This document shows positions 1-6,758 of a DNA stretch of 7,161 bases, in pieces. Numbering within the stretch: position 1 is the first letter of the stretch; each line of letters starts with the position of its first letter. This stretch comes from Oscillospiraceae bacterium. Lineage in GTDB: Bacteria; Bacillota_A; Clostridia; Oscillospirales; Oscillospiraceae. The DNA is taken from positions 1-7,161 of the forward strand of contig JAFQPT010000123.1 in assembly GCA_017411665.1 (NCBI GenBank), in the 5' to 3' direction. A program made the translations under genes and the position numbers. Under the pieces are notes generated by a model. It did no database searches, was not told where the DNA came from, and saw only the letters and a program-made list of their open reading frames with translations.

Positions 1-592
1 ATACGGAAACAATCAGCTTTTCTTTGGGATCAATCCCCAGTTCTTCCTTTGCCTTATCCTTGCTGTATGTACGGAAGTCTCCACGTACGGGAGTACCTGT
101 TACTTTCACAACATCGGAATTTTTGTAAGCGGACGCACTTTCCTCAAAGCCAACCATCATCACGTCCACACCGCCTGCCAGCATTTTGGTGGTCAGACCG
201 GGAACGGCGTTGGACTCATGGAGCACCGTGGGAATCTTCATCAGCTGCGCTGCCTTCAGCACAGGGAAGCACACATAGCCGCCAGTACCAATGACAACAT
301 CGGGCTGAAAGTCCTTGATGATGCGCTTGGAAGCGCCCAGGCTCTTCACCACATTCAGCGCAGTTTTCATATTATGCTTGATGCCTGCAGGAGAGAGGCT
401 GCGCTGGATATTGGTGATTTCAATCACTTCAATCTCATACCCTGCTCTGGGAACCAGATCTTCTTCCATCTTCCCTTTTGCACCTACAAACAAAAACTCG
501 CTCTCAGGCATCAGTTCCTTCAGTCTGCCCGCTACCGCAATGGCAGGATTAATATGGCCTGCGGTACCGCCGCACGCAAACAGAAATTTCAT
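1..592 (-). CDS. murG: MurG, lipid II-forming GlcNAc transferase (5' part only)
   Basis: MurG transfers GlcNAc from UDP-GlcNAc to lipid I (undecaprenyl-PP-MurNAc-pentapeptide) at the inner face of the membrane, giving lipid II. I translated the minus strand from the ATG at 592-590 and the frame stays open to the window edge, giving 197 residues of a protein usually about 350-370 long. Visible family motifs are the N-terminal glycine-rich loop GGTAGHINPA (residues 8-17), GTGGYVCFP (102-110), HESNAVPG (125-132) and TGTPVR (165-170). These cover the N-terminal acceptor and membrane-binding domain and the start of the linker; the UDP-GlcNAc-binding C-terminal domain lies outside. The start is supported by AGGA seven bases upstream and by a 4-base ATGA overlap with the ftsW stop codon, which suggests translational coupling. 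Truncation is by the window edge, not by mutation. Confidence 0.96.
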   Translation of the reverse strand, partial: MKFLFACGGTAGHINPAIAVAGRLKELMPESEFLFVGAKGKMEEDLVPRAGYEIEVIEITNIQRSLSPAGIKHNMKTALNVVKSLGASKRIIKDFQPDVVIGTGGYVCFPVLKAAQLMKIPTVLHESNAVPGLTTKMLAGGVDVMMVGFEESASAYKNSDVVKVTGTPVRGDFRTYSKDKAKEELGIDPKEKLIVSV

Positions 593-1770
593 ATCAGTAT
601 CCTTTCTTGTATCTTTTTCAGACCGGGAACTCCGGCATCCACCTGTCTGGAAATACTCAGCAGAATGCCCATTTCTCCCAGTTCGATCCATAAGGCTGTG
701 CCGCCGTAGCTAAAAAACGGAAGCGAAATCCCTGTGCAGGGAATGGTGTTTGTCACCACAGCCACGTTCAATATCACCTGCATGGCAAGCAGGGTGGAAA
801 TGCCCGCCGCTACCAAAAAGCTATAGCGATCACGGCAGTGAAATGCAATCCAAAAGCCTCTGCAAATCAGCAGAGCAAACAAAATCAATATAATCGTCGC
901 ACCCACGAACCCCAATTCTTCGCAGACCACCGCAAAAATGAAGTCGTTGTGCTCCTCAGGCAAATACAAATATTTTTGTCGGCTGTTGCCCAGCCCCAGC
1001 CCGAATAAGCCGCCCGAGGAAATGGCATAAATGGACTGAACGATTTGATATCCGTCCCCCTGTAAATTCGACCACGGGTCAAGCCACGTGGTGATGCGGG
1101 TGGATACATAGGGAAACAGCAGCGTCAGTGCCGTGAACGCAATGACCAGCACGCTTCCGCCTGCGACAAACCAAATCAGCTGCGTGCCGCCCATGAACAT
1201 CATCACCGCACCGATGGCAAAGATAATGATGGTTGCGGACATATGGGGCTGCAAAACCAGCAGCACACCGATTGTCAAAAGAACAGCCGCAAAAGGAACG
1301 ATTCCATATTGGAAGGTACTCATATAGCTGCGATAACGGCAAATCATATCCGCAAATACCAGTATCACAGCAAGCTTGGCAAATTCGGAAGGCTGAACCG
1401 TGAAAAAGCCGAGGTTCAGCCAGCGACGCACGCCTCCGCCGGTACCCACACCGACGAAAAGCACCAAAAGCAGCAACAAAACTGTTGCTGCCAGAAAGGC
1501 GTAGCTGAGGCGTCTGTAAAACGAGATGGGAAAACGGGAGGCCGTCAGCATTATGACCACTCCCGTCACCGCAAAAATCAGCTGTCGTACAAAATAATAG
1601 GTGGCACTGCCTTCCGTGTAATAAGCACGGACAAAGCTGGCAGACAGCACCATAATCACCCCTACCGTTAACAGCAGAGATGTCAGTGCCAGAAATGTGA
1701 AATCCACATCGCCCTGTTTTGAGGGCTGAGATACATAGGATGCCGTGAGGCGAGTCCCGGAATATTCCAT
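589..1770 (-). CDS. ftsW: FtsW/SpoVE-type SEDS peptidoglycan glycosyltransferase
   Basis: This is a 393-residue polytopic membrane protein of the SEDS family, which polymerises lipid II into glycan strands together with a class B PBP. Motifs in order are RRWLNLG...QPSEFAKLAVI (about 115-136), the region around W229-DP (229-232), GYQIVQS (240-246), GGLFGLGLGNSRQKYLYLPE (253-272), EEHNDFIFA (272-280) and PFFSYGG (351-357), followed by GILLSISRQ. D276 in the NDFIFA motif matches the conserved acidic residue needed for SEDS polymerase activity. Hydrophobic segments fit about ten membrane spans. The position just before murG in a dcw cluster favours FtsW (division) or SpoVE (sporulation) over RodA; sequence alone does not separate the first two. 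The ATG at 1770 has AAGGG eight bases upstream. The preceding mraY gene ends 41 bases upstream, and a hairpin lies in that gap. Confidence 0.95.
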   Translation of the reverse strand: MEYSGTRLTASYVSQPSKQGDVDFTFLALTSLLLTVGVIMVLSASFVRAYYTEGSATYYFVRQLIFAVTGVVIMLTASRFPISFYRRLSYAFLAATVLLLLLVLFVGVGTGGGVRRWLNLGFFTVQPSEFAKLAVILVFADMICRYRSYMSTFQYGIVPFAAVLLTIGVLLVLQPHMSATIIIFAIGAVMMFMGGTQLIWFVAGGSVLVIAFTALTLLFPYVSTRITTWLDPWSNLQGDGYQIVQSIYAISSGGLFGLGLGNSRQKYLYLPEEHNDFIFAVVCEELGFVGATIILILFALLICRGFWIAFHCRDRYSFLVAAGISTLLAMQVILNVAVVTNTIPCTGISLPFFSYGGTALWIELGEMGILLSISRQVDAGVPGLKKIQERILI

Positions 1771-1782
1771 ATAGATGGCCCT

Positions 1783-1805
1783 TCCTGTCCCGCCTTACGA
1801 CAGGA
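1783..1805 (-). promoter_or_regulatory. Hairpin overlapping the ftsW ribosome-binding region
   Basis: In the 41-base mraY-ftsW gap the transcript can fold TCCTGTC (1805-1799) against GACAGGA (1789-1783): seven perfect pairs around a 9-base loop. The 3' arm carries an AGGA, and the adjoining AAGGG (1783-1779), eight bases from the ftsW ATG, is the likely Shine-Dalgarno core. The stem could therefore reduce ribosome access. No T run follows, so it is not an intrinsic terminator. The fold is seen in the sequence; the regulatory role is inferred. Confidence 0.4.
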
Positions 1806-1811
1806 CAAACA

Positions 1812-2825
1812 TCAAGCTACAAAACGGCTGCTGATGCCAATGAAGGAAATCAGACCGGCAAGAGCAGACACGACCACAACCAGCACAAACAGCTGCTTTT
1901 CGGTCCACTTATGACCCAGCCAGCCACCCAGTTCCAGATGGTGGTGGAAGGGTGCCATCTTGAAGACACGCTTGCCGCCGGAGAGCTTGAAATAACCGAC
2001 TTGGATGATTACAGACAAGGTCTCAACAATATATACAATACCCAGAACAATCAGAGTCAGAGGCATGTCATATGCAAATGCCAGTGCTGCCACAGCGCCG
2101 CCCAAAAACAGAGAGCCTGTGTCGCCCATAAAGACCTTGGCAGGATTGAAGTTGTAAATTAGGAAGCCCAGCAGACCGCCTGCCAGACCGGATGCAAATA
2201 CGCCCAGTGCGCCGTAAGCAGAGCCCCAGAAATAAGTCACGACTACAAAGAAAATCATGACAGGGAAGGTTGCGCCGGAAGCCAGACCGTCCACACCGTC
2301 GGTGAGGTTTACCGCATTGACAGTGCCAACGATGACGAAGGCTGCAAACACAAAGTAAACGGGTTCGGGAATGGGCAGCGTAACATTCACAAAGGGAATA
2401 TACAGATTGGGGGTAATGTAGCCCAGACGGCGCATGACCATGATGAATACCAGAGATACTGCCAGTTGCAGGATCAGCTTTTTCTTTGCAGTCAGACCCA
2501 GATTCTGCTTGTGGCGAAGCTTTTCATAGTCGTCAATAAAGCCGACAACGCCGAATGCCAGAGCCAGCAGCAGACAAATCAGATGTCCGTATTCCCCTGC
2601 CTGCACATTCTTCCAACCCGCAGTGAAGCAAGCCGCAGTTACAGCCAGAATGAAGATGATACCGCCCATAGTGGGAGTACCGTTTTTGTGCATATGCCAG
2701 TTGGGACCGATTTCCTTAATCATCTGACCTGCCTTGACCTTACGCAGGAAAGGTACGATTACCGCACCTGCAATGGCAGCAGTCACAAATCCCACAATAA
2801 AAGCTATCATCAATTGCATGCTCAT
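1812..2825 (-). CDS. mraY: MraY, phospho-MurNAc-pentapeptide translocase (lipid I synthase)
   Basis: MraY transfers phospho-MurNAc-pentapeptide from UDP to undecaprenyl phosphate in the cytoplasmic membrane, making lipid I. The 337-residue protein has the usual family length and about ten hydrophobic spans. Signature motifs are KNGTPTMGG (47-55), the aspartate pair in FIDDY (D98, D99), NAVNLTDGVDGLA (170-182), FMGDTGSL (232-239, with D235) and the histidine triad in PFHHHLEL (H294-H296). D98, D99 and D235 correspond to the Mg2+ and catalytic aspartates known from MraY enzymes, so all active-site elements are present. Its ATG (2825-2823) overlaps the murE TGA by 4 bases (ATGA), with only a weak GAGAGAG-type Shine-Dalgarno ahead, which points to translation coupled to murE. 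No murD follows: ftsW starts after 41 bases. Confidence 0.97.
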   Translation of the reverse strand: MSMQLMIAFIVGFVTAAIAGAVIVPFLRKVKAGQMIKEIGPNWHMHKNGTPTMGGIIFILAVTAACFTAGWKNVQAGEYGHLICLLLALAFGVVGFIDDYEKLRHKQNLGLTAKKKLILQLAVSLVFIMVMRRLGYITPNLYIPFVNVTLPIPEPVYFVFAAFVIVGTVNAVNLTDGVDGLASGATFPVMIFFVVVTYFWGSAYGALGVFASGLAGGLLGFLIYNFNPAKVFMGDTGSLFLGGAVAALAFAYDMPLTLIVLGIVYIVETLSVIIQVGYFKLSGGKRVFKMAPFHHHLELGGWLGHKWTEKQLFVLVVVVSALAGLISFIGISSRFVA

Positions 2826-4276
2826 TTTCTCTCTCGCCTTCCGTTTAATATCTCTGCAACGATTTCTCTCTCGTCCATATGAATCTTCGTTGTTCCGATG
2901 ATTTGATAATCCTCATGGCCCTTACCCGCCAGAATAATCACATCACCGTCTTGATGATTTTCAACGGCCCATTCAATGGCCTTGATTCGGTCGGGAATCA
3001 CCTTCAGATTCCCTAAATCCTTGTGCATCCCCTTGAGAATATCCTCAATGATATCCATGGGGTCTTCCGTTCTGGGGTTGTCGCTGGTCACAATGACCAG
3101 ATCCGCATTGGCCTGTGCGATGCGGCCCATAATGGGGCGTTTAGTACGGTCTCTGTCTCCGCCGCAGCCAAACAGCACCACCAGTCTGCCTTCCGTCACA
3201 TGACGCATGGAGTCCAGTACATTATCCAGCGCATCGGGAGTATGGGCATAGTCAATCAGAATGGTATAGTTACCGTCAGTGGGAACAACCTCCACTCTGC
3301 CCTTCACACCCTTGGCAGATTCCAGTGCCTTGCAGGCATCCTTTAGACTCACACCCAGCTGCAGTACCGTTGCCAGCACTGTCAGTGCATTGTATACAGA
3401 GAAGGTTCCGGGAATTCCCAGATGGGTATGCACCGTTTCTCCCTTGTATACTGCATCAAAGGCAATGCCATCTGCTCTGAAAACCACGTTGTCTGCCATC
3501 AGACTTGCTTCACTGTTGGCAGCGTAGGTGCAGATGGGACACATCGCACCGCTCAGCATGGTTTCCGCCCAGATGTCATCCATGTTGACAACACCCCTGC
3601 GGCACAAACCGAAGAGCTTTGCCTTGGCGGCAGCATAGTTTTCCATGGTAATGTGGTAATCCAGATGATCCTGTGTCAGATTGGTGAACACACCCACATC
3701 GAAGGAAGTCCCGTCCACTCTGCCTTGATCCAAAGAATGGGAGCTGACCTCCATCACTGCATGTGTGCAGCCTGCTTCCACCATTCTGGAGAACAGATAC
3801 TGCAGGTCTCTGGATTCGGGGGTAGTATGGGCAGTGGGAATCACTTCATCCCCAATCATATTGCCGTTGGTGCCGATGAGTCCGACCTTTGCCTGCAGGG
3901 TCTCCTCCAGCACATGCTTCAAGAGGTTTGTGGTCGTGGTCTTACCGTTGGTACCGGTGATGCCGATGACCGTCATTTTCGAGGAAGGGTCTCCGAAAAA
4001 CGCTTTTGCACCCATCGCCAAAGCTTTGCGGCTGTCCGCAACCTGAACATAATCCACCTGCACCTCGGGTACATCCTGGCAGAAAATCACTGCCGCACCC
4101 TTTTCCACAGCCATGGGTATAAATTTATGTCCGTCTGTGGTCAGCCCCTTCACCGCAACGAAAACGCTGCCGGGGGTAACCGCACGGGAGTCATTTGTAA
4201 TGTCTGTGATTTCCTGCTCCAAATCCGCAGAAACCGACAAAACCGTAATTTCTCCCAGGAGTTCTTTCAGTTTCAT
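2822..4276 (-). CDS. murE: MurE, UDP-MurNAc-tripeptide ligase (meso-DAP type)
   Basis: MurE is the cytoplasmic ATP-dependent ligase that adds the third stem-peptide residue to UDP-MurNAc-L-Ala-D-Glu. The 484-residue protein has the three Mur-ligase domains: the UDP-substrate domain (about 20-100), the central ATPase domain with P-loop GITGTNGKTTTT (105-116), TTPES (151-155), MEVSSHSL (175-182), TNLTQDHLDYH (198-208) and the likely carbamylated lysine K218 in AAAKAKLF, then the C-terminal domain with IDYAHTPDAL (341-350), GCGGDRDRTKRP (370-381), the specificity motif DNPR (399-402) and GKGHEDYQ (451-458). DNPR is the signature of meso-diaminopimelate-adding enzymes, so the wall is predicted to be DAP-type. 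The ATG at 4276 has a strong AGGAG seven bases upstream, which contains the stop codon of the preceding PBP gene. The 3' end overlaps mraY by 4 bases. Confidence 0.97.
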   Translation of the reverse strand: MKLKELLGEITVLSVSADLEQEITDITNDSRAVTPGSVFVAVKGLTTDGHKFIPMAVEKGAAVIFCQDVPEVQVDYVQVADSRKALAMGAKAFFGDPSSKMTVIGITGTNGKTTTTNLLKHVLEETLQAKVGLIGTNGNMIGDEVIPTAHTTPESRDLQYLFSRMVEAGCTHAVMEVSSHSLDQGRVDGTSFDVGVFTNLTQDHLDYHITMENYAAAKAKLFGLCRRGVVNMDDIWAETMLSGAMCPICTYAANSEASLMADNVVFRADGIAFDAVYKGETVHTHLGIPGTFSVYNALTVLATVLQLGVSLKDACKALESAKGVKGRVEVVPTDGNYTILIDYAHTPDALDNVLDSMRHVTEGRLVVLFGCGGDRDRTKRPIMGRIAQANADLVIVTSDNPRTEDPMDIIEDILKGMHKDLGNLKVIPDRIKAIEWAVENHQDGDVIILAGKGHEDYQIIGTTKIHMDEREIVAEILNGRRERK

Positions 4277-4283
4277 GGTAATT

Positions 4284-4289
4284 CTCCTA
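4284..4289 (-). promoter_or_regulatory. murE Shine-Dalgarno site containing the PBP stop codon
   Basis: Read on the minus strand the hexamer is TAGGAG. Its TAG (4289-4287) is the stop codon of the transpeptidase gene, and AGGAG (4288-4284) sits seven bases before the murE ATG. A ribosome ending the upstream gene stops directly on the initiation site of the next, which favours coupled translation. Confidence 0.75.
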
Positions 4290-6623
4290 ATATCTGCCGA
4301 GCATGCCGCTGTCGCCGCTCACCAGAGTCACTTGCATCACAGTCCCGTGCTCCACAGCCGTCCCGACAGGGATGGACTGGGTTGCAACCACCTGTGATTT
4401 GGGGTCTGTCACGGAAGAATCCGTACGTATAAACAATCCATAGCTGCTCAAAATCCATGCAGCATCCGAATAGGTATATCCTGTTACATCGGGCATATTC
4501 TCAAGTTTTTCCGACGGAGTCGCCCCTGTATACAAAATTACTTGAGAGCCCTGCTGAATCACACTGCCTTGATGAGGCAGCTGATTCGTGACCGTTCCTC
4601 CCGAACCGATTGTGCGGCAGGTCAGACCCGTCTCGGCAAGCTTTTTCTGCGCTTCCGACAGCGTCATTCCCACCAAAGAAGGTACGGTCTTATCCATTTT
4701 TTCCTGTTCTTCTTCCGTGTATGCGGGCTCTACCCCCAAATACGGAAGAATATCGCGGAACATATTGCCCACTGTCGGCGCACCCATCTGTCCGCCGCTG
4801 ATGTAGACACCGCTTTTGTTGCTGGGAGAATCCAGCAGCACAAGTATCGCAATCTGCGGGTCATTCGCAGGAGCAAACCCGATAATGGACACTATATATT
4901 CCTTTTGCCCTGTCTGGGCAATCATGACTACATTTTCCGATGTCCCTGTTTTTCCGCCGATGCGGTAACCGGAAACATAGGCATTTCGGCCTGTGCCTTC
5001 CTTGCTGTCACCGACCACCTGCTCCAGAATCTGTCGAACCTTTGCGGAGGTCTCTTCACTGATGACCTGTCGGAGCACCTCCGGCTGTCTTTCTTCAATA
5101 ACGGTTCCGTTTTCATCCAGAATCTGCTTCACCAGATAGGGCTGCCTCATATAGCCGCCGTTGACACAGGCGCTGACTGCTGTGATCAGCTGAATGGGCG
5201 TAATGGTAAAGGTCTGCCCAAACGAGGCCGCTGCAAGCTGCGTCAAACTGCCCTCTTTATAAAACACGTCGGGACTCCACCAGATACTGCCGCTCTCTCC
5301 CGAAAGGTCGATTCCTGTTTTTCCCGTAGGTGTATGAGAGGAATCCGTCGGCAGATTCAGTAATCCGAAGCCTTCGCAGTACTGATAGAATTTCTCGGCA
5401 CCGACTCGCAGTCCCAGATTGATAAACGCCACATTACAGGAATGCTGCGTCGCCTGAGTCAGGGTCTGCATGCCGTGCCCCTGGGTTTTCCAGCACTTTC
5501 TGGGCTGGCTGTCGCCTGCCACACGTATGCTGCCTCCGCAGCCGAAGCTGTCATCGAGACTTGTGACCCCTTCCTCCAATGCCATGGCAAGCGTCAAAAT
5601 TTTAAAGGTAGAGCCGGGCTCATAGGTATCGGAAATGGCTTTGCATCGCCACTGTGCCTGCTGGGCTGCAGCAAGCAGACGGGATTTTTCCTCTTTCGTG
5701 GCAGCCGCATCGATTTCCGCCTGCGCCTCGGGGCTGACTGTCTGATAATCATTCAAATCGAAGCTCCCCAGAGAGGCAAGGGCGAGCACCTCCATGGTGT
5801 TTACATCCACCGCAATGGCTGCAGCACCGTTTTGGATGTCATAGTCCTCCACCGCCTGCTGCAGGTGCTTTTCCACGTAATACTGGATGGTCTCATCAAT
5901 GGTCAAAACCACGTCATTTCCATCCACAGCATCGTAGTAATCCTCAAAGTTGGTATACAGCATCCGTGTCCCCATCCCCGTAGTGGCACGGGTCACTCTG
6001 CCATCCTCACCGGACAGCGCATCGTCATAATAGGCTTCAATGCCGCTGAGCCCTGTGTTTTCCAGTCCCACAAATCCTATGACGTGGGCAGCCAGACTGC
6101 CGAAGGGATAAAAACGCTTTGTATCCGTTTCCAGCTTCACACCGACCAGCTTGTAGTCGGCTTTGAATTGACGCACAGCCTCCGCTGTCTCGTCATCCAC
6201 CTTTCTGGCAACGGTTTTATACCAGCTTTTGGTATCCTTAGCCATTTCCAAAAGTTTATTATAATCCATATTCAGGATTTTGGAAAGATGCTCTGCAATA
6301 AATTCCGGTGTTTCATTGGGATTATTTTTGTTTTTTGCAATCTCCGCAGGGCTGAGAAACACCGTATACACGTCTGCGCTGGCTGCAAGCACCGTGCCGT
6401 TACGGTCATAAATCGTGCCGCGGGAAGCACTGACCGTCGTTTCACGCACCTGCTGTTCAATGGCCATAGACTCATATTTTTCATGGTCAATGACCTGCAG
6501 ACGAAACAGCTGCAGGATGAGTACCGCAAACGCAAGGATGCCGCACACCATCATCAGAACCAGTGTGCGGCGAAGCATCATTTCATTTGGGGCATGCGAA
6601 CGCCGATTTTGTTCGTTTGACAT
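4287..6623 (-). CDS. Class B penicillin-binding protein (FtsI/PBP2B/SpoVD type) with two PASTA domains
   Basis: This is a monofunctional DD-transpeptidase that crosslinks septal or spore peptidoglycan outside the membrane, usually paired with a SEDS protein such as the FtsW encoded downstream. From the ATG at 6623 it has 778 residues: a short cytoplasmic tail, one membrane anchor (about 19-43), the pedestal with RGTIYDRNG (68-76), then the transpeptidase domain with SxxK at S338-K341 (PGSTFK), SxN at S395-N397 (SCN) and KTGT at 558-561, all intact. Two PASTA domains follow (about 645-700 and 708-770). An in-frame TTG at 6686 would add 21 residues, but the ATG has GGAG eight bases upstream and begins the usual polar-then-hydrophobic N-terminus. 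B. subtilis has two genes in this slot, pbpB and spoVD; only one is here, so division and sporulation roles cannot be separated and I leave the symbol blank. The class assignment is firm. Confidence 0.94.
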   Translation of the reverse strand: MSNEQNRRSHAPNEMMLRRTLVLMMVCGILAFAVLILQLFRLQVIDHEKYESMAIEQQVRETTVSASRGTIYDRNGTVLAASADVYTVFLSPAEIAKNKNNPNETPEFIAEHLSKILNMDYNKLLEMAKDTKSWYKTVARKVDDETAEAVRQFKADYKLVGVKLETDTKRFYPFGSLAAHVIGFVGLENTGLSGIEAYYDDALSGEDGRVTRATTGMGTRMLYTNFEDYYDAVDGNDVVLTIDETIQYYVEKHLQQAVEDYDIQNGAAAIAVDVNTMEVLALASLGSFDLNDYQTVSPEAQAEIDAAATKEEKSRLLAAAQQAQWRCKAISDTYEPGSTFKILTLAMALEEGVTSLDDSFGCGGSIRVAGDSQPRKCWKTQGHGMQTLTQATQHSCNVAFINLGLRVGAEKFYQYCEGFGLLNLPTDSSHTPTGKTGIDLSGESGSIWWSPDVFYKEGSLTQLAAASFGQTFTITPIQLITAVSACVNGGYMRQPYLVKQILDENGTVIEERQPEVLRQVISEETSAKVRQILEQVVGDSKEGTGRNAYVSGYRIGGKTGTSENVVMIAQTGQKEYIVSIIGFAPANDPQIAILVLLDSPSNKSGVYISGGQMGAPTVGNMFRDILPYLGVEPAYTEEEQEKMDKTVPSLVGMTLSEAQKKLAETGLTCRTIGSGGTVTNQLPHQGSVIQQGSQVILYTGATPSEKLENMPDVTGYTYSDAAWILSSYGLFIRTDSSVTDPKSQVVATQSIPVGTAVEHGTVMQVTLVSGDSGMLGRY

Positions 6624-6742
6624 AGTGAACACTCCGTACCTGTTAGGATCTTTCTTATCCCTACATTTTACGAAGCCGCTCCGCAATTATTACCCTTTTG
6701 CTGCAAAAAACCGCTCTCTGTCTGCCGTTTACAGGCAGCATA
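6624..6742 (-). other. ftsL-PBP intergenic spacer
   Basis: This 119-base stretch is the only sizeable non-coding gap in an otherwise tightly packed operon. It holds a 5-bp GC hairpin just after the ftsL stop, a run of six T (transcript sense, 6710-6705), an A/T-rich segment GGTAATAATTG around 6694-6684, and the PBP Shine-Dalgarno site. I see no convincing -35/-10 pair; TAATAAT resembles a -10 box but no good -35 lies 16-18 bases upstream. No small ORF with good initiation signals is apparent. Confidence 0.6.
6632..6635 (-). promoter_or_regulatory. Shine-Dalgarno site that sets the PBP start
   Basis: GGAG lies eight bases before the ATG at 6623-6621. The competing upstream TTG (6686-6684) directly follows the two in-frame stops TAATAA and has only AGGG close by. 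The site is the main reason for choosing the 778-residue form. Confidence 0.7.
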
Positions 6743-6758
6743 TTATTCCGGTTCTTTT
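6705..6758 (-). promoter_or_regulatory. Possible RNA structure at the ftsL 3' end with T run
   Basis: In transcript sense, AAAGAACCG (end of ftsL, 6757-6749) can pair with CGGTTTTTT (6713-6705), nine pairs with one G-U. This encloses the ftsL stop codon and an inner hairpin CTGCC/GGCAG (6738-6734 with 6726-6722, 7-base loop). The inner hairpin ends nine bases before CGG and eleven or more before the T run, so it is not a textbook intrinsic terminator, but the two folds could act as an attenuator or processing site. The pairing is seen; function is inferred. Confidence 0.3.

Noticed and set aside
218..709. Overlapping plus-strand frames opposite murG and the ftsW end
   Set aside because: The minus strand encodes MurG with all expected N-terminal motifs; the plus-strand translations resemble nothing and cross the murG-ftsW junction.
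3422..4432. A 336-codon open frame on the plus strand opposite murE
   Set aside because: It is antisense to a fully conserved murE, and its His- and Cys-rich translation shows no domain or membrane pattern. Treated as a shadow.
4542..5363. A 273-codon plus-strand open frame opposite the PBP C-terminal half
   Set aside because: Same reasoning: composition biased by the opposite strand, no family motif, no clear ribosome-binding site.
5442..6620. A 392-codon open frame on the plus strand opposite the PBP gene
   Set aside because: It lies wholly antisense to a gene with intact catalytic motifs. Its product is rich in His, Cys and Arg with no recognisable domain, as expected for a shadow frame.
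6684..6720. Possible promoter with TAATAAT as the -10 box
   Set aside because: No acceptable -35 hexamer is found 16-18 bases upstream, so I do not list it as a promoter, though the spacer is flagged.
6705..6738. Intrinsic terminator after ftsL
   Set aside because: The GC hairpin is only 5 bp and is separated from the T run by eleven bases, and termination here would cut off essential wall genes. Kept only as a possible RNA structure.
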